From positions 7,638,501 to 7,702,500 of the forward strand of contig JAGUCH010000002.1 in NCBI GenBank assembly GCA_019096065.1: DNA of 64,000 bases, written 5' to 3'. Under the pieces are notes generated by a model, which was not told the DNA's origin, did no database searches, and worked only from the letters and a program-made list of their open reading frames with translations. This DNA comes from Paracyclopina nana. Lineage: Eukaryota; Arthropoda; Copepoda; Cyclopoida; Cyclopettidae. Below are positions 13,221-23,781 of this stretch, piece by piece (within the stretch, counting starts at the first letter, position 1; each line of letters begins with the position of its first letter). A program made the position numbers and the translations under genes.

Positions 13221-14992
13221 ATGCAACAATTTAAAATGTCTGCCCTTGTGAACATTGCCAAGGCTTCAGTAAGTGTAAAATTAGGTTTTCTGCGTCAGGT
13301 CCATTTTCATCTGTTTTCCTTGCAGGCCAGGACTTTGCCTTGTCAAGTAAGGTATTTGAGCTTTGTAGGCAACAAAATCCCAGCCCATACTCAAAACTTT
13401 GTTGATGGTAAATTCACCACTTCAAACACCTCAAATTGGGTAGATGTCCACAATCCTGCCACCAATGAAGTGGTCACCAAAGTTCCTTGCAATACTCAAG
13501 ATGAGATGAATGCAGCAGTGGCTTCTGCCAAAGAGGCCTTCAAGACATGGAAGAAGACATCCCCTTTGCACAGGCAAGGCATCATGTTCAAATATCAGGA
13601 GCTGATCAAGAAACACATGCGAGACATTGCTGGTTTAATCACAATTGAACAAGGAAAAACCTTGGCTGATGCTGAAGGAGATGTCTTGAGAGGACTCCAA
13701 GTCGTTGAGCATTGCTGCTCAATCACAAATTTGTTGCTAGGAGAAACCATGTCAGGTGTGCACCCATATTTGCAGCGTTCTTCTTTGTTTTAATTCAAAA
13801 TTCTCAAGGTTAGGCATCACCAAGGATATGGATTTGACCAACTACAAAGTACCTCTTGGAGTCTGCGCAGGCATTGCTCCTTTCAACTTCCCAGCCATGA
13901 TTCCCCTTTGGATGTTTCCCATGGGAATTATTTGTGGAAACACTTATGTTATGAAGCCGTCAGAAAGGGATCCCTCTGCTTGCATGGCCTTAATAGAACT
14001 GCTGAAAGACTCTGGTTTGCCAGATGGCGTGGTCAATGTAATTCATGGCCAACATGATACAGTCAACTTCATTTGTGATCACCCTGACATTAGAGCTATC
14101 TCCTTTGTTGGTGGAGATGTTGCAGGTAGGCACATTTTCGAGAGGGGCTCCAGAAACGGCAAGAAAGTACAGTCTAATATGGGGGCGAAGAATCACGGTG
14201 TCATCTTGCCTGATGCTAACAAGGAGTACACCATCAATTCTTTGGTTGGAGCAGCCTTTGGAGCTGCCGGACAAAGGTGCATGGCTCTATCCACAGCTGT
14301 TCTTGTTGGACAAGCTCAAGATTGGCTGCCAGAGATCAAGGAGAAGGCTGCCAAGCTAAAGGTCAATGCTGGACACGAACCAGATGCTGACCTTGGGCCC
14401 CTAATTTCTCCTGCAGCTAAGCAGAGAGTTCTTGATCTGGTCCAAAGTGCTGTGGATGAAGGCGCCGAGCTGTTGTTAGATGGCAGAGATTGCAAGGTTG
14501 AAAAGTATCCGAATGGAAACTTTGTTGGCCCTACCATCATCTCAAAAATGAACCCTACTATGAAGGCCTACTCCAATGAAATTTTTGGCCCTGTTCTGTG
14601 CGTCATTGGGGTTGACACTATGGACGAAGCTATCGAGTTGGTAAACAACAACCACTACGGCAACGGAACCGCAGTTTTTACGACAAATGGAGCTACTGCC
14701 AGGAAGTTCACATCTGAGATTGAGGCTGGCCAAATCGGTGTCAATGTGCCGATTCCTGTACCCTTGCCAATGATGTCTTTTACTGGTTCTAAGGGCTCTT
14801 TCTTGGGTGACAGCCACTTCTACGGCAAACAGGTATGGTCAACCTCCCATAAAACAATAACGTTTTAAACTAAGATGTATTACTTTCCAGGGCATTAACT
14901 TCTACACGGAAACCAAGACTGTGACTTCTCTTTGGAGATCGGCTGATGCATCAGATGGCAAGATTGCAACTTCAATGCCAGTTCCAAACTAA
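13221..14992 (+). CDS. ALDH6A1: Methylmalonate-semialdehyde dehydrogenase (acylating), mitochondrial
   Basis: CoA-dependent aldehyde dehydrogenase of valine and pyrimidine catabolism, giving propionyl-CoA or acetyl-CoA in the mitochondrial matrix. Exons: 13221-13268 (or from ATG 13236), 13326-13755, 13814-14832, 14891-14992. The N-terminus ([10 protein letters not shown] ... [13 protein letters not shown]) looks like a mitochondrial presequence. ALDH signatures: [70 protein letters not shown], and [11 protein letters not shown] with the catalytic Cys, then EIFGPVL and [18 protein letters not shown], the ALDH6 signature. The last exon closes as [13 protein letters not shown], as in human. Normal length (about 530 residues). 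Poly(A)-like AATAAA strings follow within about 60 bases. Confidence 0.95.
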
Positions 14993-15268
14993 AAATCTGT
15001 CTGCTGCTTTAAAATGAGATAGCATTGAAAATAAAAATGGAACCATTTCCAAATAAATGCATTCCCCCGTTTCTTTTGTAGGGTTAATTCATAGGTTTTT
15101 TTATTGGCCCGTCTTCAATTCGGCCAAAAAATACGTAATGACTTAAGCATTTTACTCAAGTCTAGACAGTCAGCTGCTGACAACAATCAACGTCTTGGCG
15201 AAAAAAAACAATCTAGAAAATTCGTCAATTTGATCGTTGACGCCCGAAACTCTTGCCATTCTGAAAAT

Positions 15269-16566
15269 ATGTTTTCCTTGATAAGAAATGTGACTCCTAG
15301 AGTTGTGACAGGCTGCCAAAAGTTATCCTCAAGTCCTGCTGTTTTCCAACGTGCTGCTTTCAAAGATTGGGGTACTCCAATCAGCGAGTCAAAGTTCACG
15401 GTTCCTTCATTTGGAGGAAGTGTGACCATCAAGACTCCCGTAGACGTTTGGGTAATCATCTGCCTCGTCGCCATTCTTTTTAAAACGCGAAAAGTCAATG
15501 GCTTTTTTGCTCTTTTTTTTAGGTCAAGCCAGCAGGAACAGACGAACATCCCAACCTCGATCGAGCAATTGTCAAAGTGTTCAGTAAAACTGGCCACTCT
15601 GCCGTGCTCCAACCCTCCGACTTAGAAGGCCGCTCCACTATCAATGCTAGTCAAGTGAGCAGCAATTTAAAAATAGAAACAAAGGCTGGAAGTGAATCGA
15701 AAAACGATGCCATTGTCGTAGAGGTTCCCATGGTGCACAGCGTCAATGTTGAGGCTGATCATGGTGCCAACGTCGAAGTGTCCGATTTCATAGAGTCGGA
15801 ATTCTGCCAAGTATCCACCGATACTGGCACAGTTTCGGCTCGAGGCATCAAGACGGATGCCATGTCTATCAACACGAGATCGGGGGACATTATTTGCACT
15901 GGTAGCATTCAAGGAACTGTGAAATTGTCATCGGCATCTGGCAATGTAATTGCTGAAAACAGAATAACTGGGCCTTCTTTGGACATTTCAACTGATACTG
16001 GAGACATTAGAGTTGGTGCATGCTATGCTGACCAGGTAAAGAGAGCAATCCAGTGGGCTTTATAGACAAGTTTCATAGCTCTTAACTTTCAGAGCAAGTT
16101 TGTGAGCAACAAGGGTAACATGAATTTGAGGAATATTCATAATGAGTCCTACATTGCCAGCTATGAAAGTGGCACCGTTAAAATTAGAGGCATTGACGGC
16201 TCTACCAACATTTTTGTCAAAAATGGCGATCTAGAGATACACATCAGCCAAATTAAGCACGAATCTCGAATCCTGGTTGAAAAGGGGGACATCATTCTTA
16301 AGATGATTGATACTCATCCAGTCAAGCTGACGATTGATGCCAATCAAATCATTCCTGATGTCAAGTTTTCAAAGCATGGCAAACTGGAGCCACGAAGCAA
16401 CAACAACACTATGCACTTCTCGGCCTCCATACACCCCAATGTTTTCTCGCCTGCTTTGACAGTGATCGCTGAGAATGGCAACGTTGTCCTAGAGTCCCAG
16501 GATTGGGCTGCCAGTCTCGGGATCAAGCTAAGGCAGCCTAAGTATTCTGAAGACACATTGTTATGA
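15269..16566 (+). CDS. FAM185A: FAM185A-like protein (DUF4097 beta-solenoid)
   Basis: Conserved animal protein of unknown biochemical role with a DUF4097-type beta-helical adhesin-like fold; human FAM185A is probably mitochondrial. Exons: 15269-15451, 15523-16035, 16093-16566. The N-terminus has a basic, presequence-like segment (MFSLIRNVTPRVVTGC). The body is built of short beta-strand repeats such as VSTDTGTVSARGI, INTRSGDIICTGSIQG, ISTDTGDIRVGACYA, VSNKGNMNLRNIH and VKNGDLEIHISQ, with a strand-Gly/Asp-turn period typical of this fold. Start chosen at 15269; the frame is open upstream to 15104 but the added residues do not look like the family. Confidence 0.72.
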
Positions 16567-17288
16567 ACAGATAATTTATAAAAATTATTCAAGAGATTTA
16601 CAAAATATAGCTATCATCTATATGAAATACCAACTCTCCGTTCTCGCACTATTTACGGCAGTCTTGAATTTCTTTTCTCCAACTCAAAGTTCCTAACATG
16701 GAGAGCGGTTTTTTTTAAAAAAAAGGATAAATTGGATAGTAGCGAATTTTATTAAAAAGTGTGGGTGATTCAAGAAGGTTAAATATTGGTATTTTAAACA
16801 AATGCTAGCTGTTAATTAACTTTTTTAATATTTATCAACCCACATTCGGAGGTAGAACTTATTGATCATATGAATCGCGCAACATACTCGCTGAATAATC
16901 GTTGGTTTTCCAACCATGATGCGCACGTTGCAAGTTCCCGCCTCTTGTTTGAAAGACTTTTAATCCGCGCACACACAAAGCACGGTGGTAACTGTGCATG
17001 GCCACTGCGTGCAACAACGTTCTTCTACCTGGATTCTCTTAGTCAGGATTTATACCTGGGTCATTCAATTCTCAAGTTAGCTTCTTTTCTTGATCAAAAG
17101 ACCCTTATTCGAACTGAGCCAAGCTCTTTGAGTGTTTGATTGGCAGATTAAGTTAGCTAAGCACAGTGTGCATGTGCCAAACCCTTATCTTATCAGAGTT
17201 GCTACATTCATACAACTGACGATTTTGGACACAACTCTGCAATAGGCGTGACAGTGATGGTAAAGGCTTGACACAACACACTGGTACA
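16567..17288. other. Intergenic gap before M6
   Basis: No gene was seen. Close to M6 there is a four-codon upstream ORF (ATG at about 17256, TGA before 17271) that could damp translation, and a TTATCTTATC string (GATA-type) at about 17186-17195. Confidence 0.4.
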
Positions 17289-18554
17289 ATGGGATCAGGA
17301 GGAAAATCCTCTTACGGAGGCTCTTCAATGCACAGACCCAATGAGGACTGTTGCAGCCGCTGCATCACTAGAGTTCCATATGCAACTCTGATTGCACTGA
17401 TATTGTCTTGGGCAGGAGTCGGAGTCTTTTGCGGAACTCTGTACAGAGGAGTCAATCTCACTTTAAGACTGCTCCAGGATGTCTTCAGACTAGACAGAGG
17501 TCTCGGATGGTAAGAAATTTACCGTTTTCGATTTGGAAAACAAATATGGCCTCGGGCAAAAGCAGTCGCAAAATTGTCTGGTTTTCACCTTTATGGACTA
17601 TAAAAGGCAGCTTAAAATCACTGCGTGTAACATACTGTCATCCCACAAATTCCCATAACATTCACATAGCTTGAAAAAAATGCAATTCCACTATCAGTCT
17701 TCAAAAAGACACAAAGCACATTTAAGTTCTTTAAGAGTCGATTTAGATTCGAGACGAAAATTGGTCATGGTTGAATGTGCGCAACGCACTGATTGCGTTT
17801 TTTCAATGCTAATCTTTGTTTTTAGGGTAGAGCCAACTCAACTTGCTTTCATAATATTGGGAGCGTCCATGGCTGCCTTGGCCTTGATGATCTTGGTTGT
17901 GGCCATTCTGGCAACAGGCAACACTCGACATGAAGTGTACAAGTCTTCCTTTGGCAGAACTGGAGGAACAATAGGTACATTAAATGCTACTTCCAACTAC
18001 TGTTGACCATCAATGCCCTTCTTATTATTTTGCAGCCTGTATGATCTTCATATTTGTGACATATCTGCTCATGTTTTGCTGGCTGGTAGTGTTTGCGTGC
18101 TGCATTATCATGACAGTTTTCTACTCCCTCAGCTGGGGAGTGTGCAACACAGATGAAATCGGGTGGGAAGATGGATTCATTGACTTTTATCCGTACCATT
18201 TCATGTTTCCAAAAGGTAAAATATCAGTATACCCTTCTTGCCACAATCACTAACGATGATGTATGGATTGCAGGAACTATAAGAGAATACATGGAGGTGC
18301 GAGGCAAGGCTGAAATCAAGATGTTCTGCAAGGACTATGTGGAACACGCGACAATCATGTTCATCTTGTCCACGGTGGCCTGCTTTGTCGTCATCATCAG
18401 TCTGGTCCACTTTTTGATGGCTTTATCGGCCAATTATGCCCACATCCGGGGGCACGGGAAATTTGCGGAGCTGCAAGACTTGCATGATCTCACTAGCGAA
18501 ACTTTGACTCTCACAGAAAGAGATCATCATCATCATCCCTACCACATCAAATGA
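17289..18554 (+). CDS. M6: Neuronal membrane glycoprotein M6 (PLP/DM20/M6 family)
   Basis: Tetraspan proteolipid-family membrane protein; in insects and vertebrates it acts at cell contacts and the neuronal surface. Exons: 17289-17509, 17826-17974, 18036-18215, 18274-18554. The protein starts MGSGGKSSYGG, then has CCSRCITRVPYATLIALILS into TM1 (GVGVFCGTLYRG), TM2 (LAFIILGASMAALALMILVV), TM3 (ACMIFIFVTYLLMFCWLVVF), a large second extracellular loop ending MFCKDYVEHATIMF, TM4 (STVACFVVIISLVHFL), and a cytosolic tail ANYAHIRGHGKF ending in a His-rich HHHHPYHIK. Length and intron positions are ordinary. The first intron (316 bases) is the longest here. Confidence 0.92.
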
Positions 18555-19172
18555 TATTTCCACAAATGAATTTTCTATTTTGCACTCATTTTCTACAAGG
18601 AAAAAATCCCTTCCCTTCACTCAACTACTATGGGCACTATTACAAGGTGTAAGATAATGTTGCACTTCAATGACCAAAAAAGCTATAATGAATATACACA
18701 GTCGTTTCATGAATATGTCCTCTCTACATCTTAGCAAAAATGCATTGCGCCTACCCAAAGATCATCAAGGCAAAGGCACTTTTTTCCTGGCCCTAAATGC
18801 CATCGAGCTCAATCTGGTTAAAAGTGGCAAAGAATAATGAGCAGAATTGCTCGCTCGAATCAGTGGGCAGCCTTTGTTTGACGAATGAGCATTAATATTG
18901 CATAGGGTCTATTAGAGAGCAGGCCAGCAATATGTAAAAATTTGAATGCACAGTTACCATTTCGTGAGGAGGAAAGCTACAGAAAGTGATGTCCACATGG
19001 CACACAAAATTGCTTACATGCATTTTACCTTGAAAAAGATTTTGTGCCTCCTGACCACCCAGTGTGGCAGCAAATTTGATTGCGTTGCGCTGCCCAAATT
19101 CATAATTGATAATTGCGGGGAAAAAACTGTCCGGTTACATATTGATTACCCAGTTGGTTGTCTACAGTCATT
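18555..19172. other. Intergenic gap
   Basis: Spacer between M6 and the mosaic gene on the same strand. An open frame near 18946-19299 is not supported; the real first exon of the next gene overlaps it in another frame. No repeat was recognised. Confidence 0.4.
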
Positions 19173-22100
19173 ATGCAAGGCAAAACTTATTTTCACTTGC
19201 TTCTGCTTTTATGTAAGGCTCTTTTTCCTCAAGTTGGCAGCCGATATAATAGAATTATCTCACAGTTTCAGGCTCTGCATTGGGAGGATGCCCAGATAGC
19301 CATCCAATCGCCTTTAACCAAGGGCTCAAGTGCTGCGATTTAGCTCTTGTAGCTTTCCAAGTATTGCTAGCATAATTATTTGGCTAAATGCTATTCTTGT
19401 AGGATGGATCGAACGATTCTCCCTTAACGCTACGAAGCACAACTTGTCGAGGAAAAACGTTGGATTGTCCAACCCAATGCGGTTGCAAATCAAGTGAGAT
19501 CTATTCATTACGCTATTTAATAGCGCTATTAGCACTTGGCTTGCCATTTTATCAATTATAGTTCCTGATGATGAAGACCTCCTTTTTCAGAGTTTGTAGT
19601 TGACACAAATGACGCAACCAAGGGATTTGTGTTTGTTGGAGCATTGACTCCTACTGCCTTGGTTCAAGTTTGCCAAAATTTGCCATACCCTGGAAAATTG
19701 CCTAGAATCGACACAGCTGAGAGGCAGCAGTTGCTCAATAACTATAAACCTGGCCACGAAACGTATATTGGACTTGTACCTAAAGATCCAAGCAGCATTT
19801 GCCTATCCTATGATGCTTGCGCCACAAAAAGTAACGAGCAAGATGAATTAATTCACCAAAATACGATGGGTTTTCTTTTCAGGATACTTTTGGTCCAATT
19901 TTTCCACAGAGTTGGCGGTTGAAGTGCAATTGACAGCCTTAAAGACTTTGTATGAGATCTTTCGCCAAGATGACCTGTATATGCGGTACAAGGTCGCTCA
20001 GAAGGCTTTAGATGCCAACGTCATACCAATGCCGTCATTTTGTGAAGTCGCGTTTGGTAATGAGTATGCATAAATTATGACGATTGAATTTTTGGCTTAA
20101 CGTTTCAAATGAGTAGATGAACAGCCAAGATGTGTTGCAAGAGCAAACTGCTGCTTTTTGGGAAACAAATGCAATCCAGGAGAGGGCTTTTGCACAGCAG
20201 ATTCAGAATGCTCTTCCGGACCAGATGGAGAAGGGAAATGCCTGATGGGTGCGTGTGACACAACTCTTTGCAGCCGAAATACGCTCAAATGCTTCAAAAA
20301 TACAGACAAATGCTGCACGCGAGGTGAGACGCAGAATTGAAAAGCCGTAAGAGCGGAATATATTATACGTACTATACAGCTCCAAAATCGCTCACAAGTG
20401 CCCAAGAATGGACGGCCTGGACATACACTGAGTGCTCAGCAACATGCGGAGACTCCGCGACCAAAACTGCCACACGCACTTGCGTCAAAGGCTGCAAGGC
20501 CGGCCAAGATGTGGAGACAATGACAATGCCTTGCGAAGTTGACAATTGCATTAGTACGGTTTGACTCAATGACAAGGAACTCGTCGTAATTTAAGCTTTC
20601 TTTAAGATCAAGCCTCGGTGAAAATGTGCCCCAAACCGACATCAATTTACAGAGCTCGAAAAGATCCCATTTACAGAGAATGCCTTTTGTCTGGAAAGCT
20701 TCCGGACTCTGCGTCAATATTGAATTCTGATTTCGAGACAACATTAGAAGGCTGCATGTTCACTTGTTCAAAGCTGCGAGCTTGCAAAGCCTTCTCCTTC
20801 GACTCCACCAATAGCAAGTGCTACCCAAAGAGCTCCGCTAATATGGGAGACATCACCACAGATGCTGGATATGTAACGGGAGCAAAGAAACTCTGTGGTT
20901 AGCTAAAATCCAGGGCATATTAAATTACTCTAAGCATTTTTTTCGCACAGAGCCCTGGATGTTGATGTTTAAACACGACTCAGTTGACTCATCGTTTCCC
21001 ATGTGCCCTCTCATGGTGGAAGAGGACGAGGATGTGCTCCTTCATCTGCCAAATAAAGACCATGCAGCTTTGAACCTCTTTTCCAATTTGCAACAGCTAG
21101 AATTCATGAGAGATGGAAATGACGAACTGACGCTGATGATGTCATACCCAAAGTCCCTTCAAAAAGAGCGAATTATTTGGAAACAGTCAACTGGACTGCT
21201 TGATGCCGACATAGAGGGATTTTCGGCCGTCTCTGGCACTGATGGGTACGAAAGTGGTAGATAGTTAAGAAAGAGCAGAACGAACGTAGGCTGTTTTTTG
21301 CAGAGCCTTCAAAGGACTTGGACGATCGAAAGACCCTACAATCGCAGTGATCAATGACCAGAGTGAAAAAAACCTTATGGCAGTTGGGCAAAAAAGCAGA
21401 GTGCCTAATTTCAGCAGAGGATTTCCAGGCACTGAAAACATGCAAGAAGAAAACGGAGCCAAAGGAGAGGCCACGCTAGTCTATTTGTACGGGAGACGAA
21501 ATATGGGAACATTGAGGCAGTTTGGTATACAAACTGACATTTCTATTTAGCACAGATTTCAAACGATATGCTTTGATTACAGATATCACAGCATCCACAA
21601 GCAATGATAAAGCCCATCTGCTCATCGATGGTGCAGCCAGTTGCTTCCCGGAAGAGAGCTTGTACTTCAAGCACGAGATTGAGGAACTCCCCAAAATTGA
21701 AATAAGCTTCAATAACGAAAAGAGAGTAGTTAAAGGGGTCATTTTTTACCTTAGAGTGGACGCTGGAGCTCCACCAGACAAGGGTAAGCACGATCTTTGC
21801 TGGAGAAATATCTAAAGTATTTTCACTACTAGAAATTACCAACATAAAAATCCTCGTTTCGGACGAATCGCTGTTGGGGGTTACCGACCTGGACGACAAA
21901 GATGGATCCTTCGAGATCTGCGCTACTCTAGACAAAATCTCATCTCCAAATAAGCAAGTGGTCAAATGCGATTATCCACTCGAGGGACAATTTTTGACGA
22001 TCGTGAAAGATTCCAAGAGCCCAACTTTCATGACGTTCAATGAAATAGTTCCCCTACTACTCGGTATTGCTAGGAAAGTACGGAAATACAATGATCGTTC

Positions 22101-23781
22101 AAACTCGCCATTTTTTAGGCAAGCCGGAGGCATTCGCATCCTCTTATTTCAACGATGGATCAAAAAAGTACCTTCCAGACTACTCGATTGATGACAAAAT
22201 TGGAGATGATAGCTTCAAAAGTATCAATGAGCCTTACCCTTGGCTGACCATTGATTTTGGGGAACCGAGACTGGTTAACTCGGTGACTTTGGTTGTTCCG
22301 CAGTCTTACGTAGCTCCAGGTAAAAATATCGATTCGGAAAAATATAGCTCTTTTTACTTATATTGCATACCTTTAGGGGCGTGCCCAATCGGATGGACAT
22401 TGGACAAAAACAAATGTTATTTCTTTTCCGACAAAATGATGAACTATTACAACGCTGTCAAATACTGCAGCAGAAAAGGTGGAAGACTATATGAGCCCCA
22501 CTCTAAGGATGTTACAGCCAAAGTTGTGGAAGCCGCCAAAAAATCCTTTTCATCTGCATTTTGGCTGGGAATGAACAATATTGCTGATGTCAACAAGTAC
22601 TGAATTTTTAGGGACAATCAGATAGCAACCTGCATAACCCAACTTTCAGAATTGCCTATGATTCGAGCGGTTTAGCAGCAACGGAGTTTGAATTCAGCCC
22701 AGGCGAGCCCAATGAAATCAGTGCCGAAAGATGCTATGGCCTTGGCGGAAATTACGACTCACTCGTGATCAATTTGCCATGCACGGAGGATTCTCTGTTG
22801 AAAATAGTGTGCGAAACAAGTAAAATTTCACGATTTCTTGCGCTTATGATTAAGCCACATAAATGTCTTTAAAAGAAAATCCGACGGAAGTTGGAGCAAG
22901 TGCGACATCGTCAACCGGAAATGCTGCTCTACCAACCTCAGTCAATTTGAAAGCCATCGAAGTCAGAGTCGGACATGAGAGAATAACCAAGTTTGGAGCT
23001 CCTCTGAATGACAGAAACGCTTTGTGCGCAACGCTAGATGCTGCCACGTCCGACACTGGAAACTTTACGCTCAACTGCAGCACAGATTTGACAGGCAGAT
23101 ATTTGACGATTCAGCTCTTGCAATACGGGTACATTCATTTTGATGAAATCGTGGTCGACCCCCAACCAAGTATGGAAGAATGGGTTGAACTTTTAAAAGC
23201 ACAAAAAACATGAATCATTTTAGTTGACGGAAAGTTTTCGACTGAGGTGCCCTGGGGCTTATGCAGTAAAACGTGTGAAAATGGCACGAGGAAGAGAGAC
23301 TTGACTTGCACAAAACCTAGCCCTTTCAACGGGGGCAAACCCTGCCTGGGAAATGTGACTAGAGTGGAAACGTGCAATCCTATCGTATGTCCAGTCAATG
23401 GTGGCTTTACTGAGTGGTCAGCTTGGTCAGAATGTTCAATGGATTGCGGCGTTGGATCACGATACAGGTCAAGAAACTGCTCCAATCCTGCCCCAGCTAA
23501 TAAAGGATTTCCTTGTTTTGGAAATTCGGAAGAAGTTGAAACCTGCGGAAACCCAGACGAAAAATGTTGCGTTGTCACTTGCTGTGACGGTAAATACGGC
23601 ACGCTCAAAAACAACTGAACTAATTAGCTATTGGTTGTAAACTTTCAGATTACTACTTATTAGAGGGAAATGACATAATGTGGCCTAACCATCCTAGAGT
23701 GACGCCTTTAGCTAGCTGCTGCGCCAGGCTCGTGTGGCAAGGCGGCAAAGAGACCTGCCAATTAGGTAAATTCACTAAGTG
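19173..23781 (+). CDS. Large secreted mosaic protein: Cys-rich modules, TSP1, PAN, fucolectin-like, C-type lectin-like
   Basis: About 20 exons, joined by GT...AG and phase (almost all phase 1, typical of shuffled extracellular modules): 19173-19212, 19272-19360, 19403-19493, 19591-19830, 19883-20056, 20117-20323, 20380-20553, 20607-20897, 20951-21245, 21304-21486, 21551-21783, 21833-22063, 22119-22319, 22377-22596, 22650-22819, 22876-23169, 23224-23589, 23649-about 23781. Signal peptide MQGKTYFHLLLLLCSALGG. Order: a CPDSHPIAFNQGLKCC motif; a module of unknown type; a Cys-rich knot; TSP1 (WTAWTYTECSATCG); a PAN/apple-like domain (about 20.6-20.9 kb); an unnamed module opening WMLMFKHDS; a fucolectin/F5-8-like domain; a second one; a C-type lectin domain (CYFF ... 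GEPNEISAERC ... IVCET); a third fucolectin-like half; two TSP1 (PWGLCSKTCENG, FTEWSAWSECSMDCG); a CCARLVW segment. Role in adhesion or recognition is inferred. The 3' end is uncertain: reading through gives a stop at 23779-23781, but a donor at 23766 may lead to unseen exons. Confidence 0.72.

Noticed and set aside
18946-19299. ORF starting MHSYHFVRRK upstream of the mosaic gene
   Set aside because: The overlapping frame from 19173 gives a better signal peptide and splices in phase to the CPDSHP exon.
21522-21550. A 29-base intron (GTATAC...TTTAG) in the mosaic gene
   Set aside because: Too short, and the join would give an early stop. The donor at 21487 gives a 64-base intron and the right frame.
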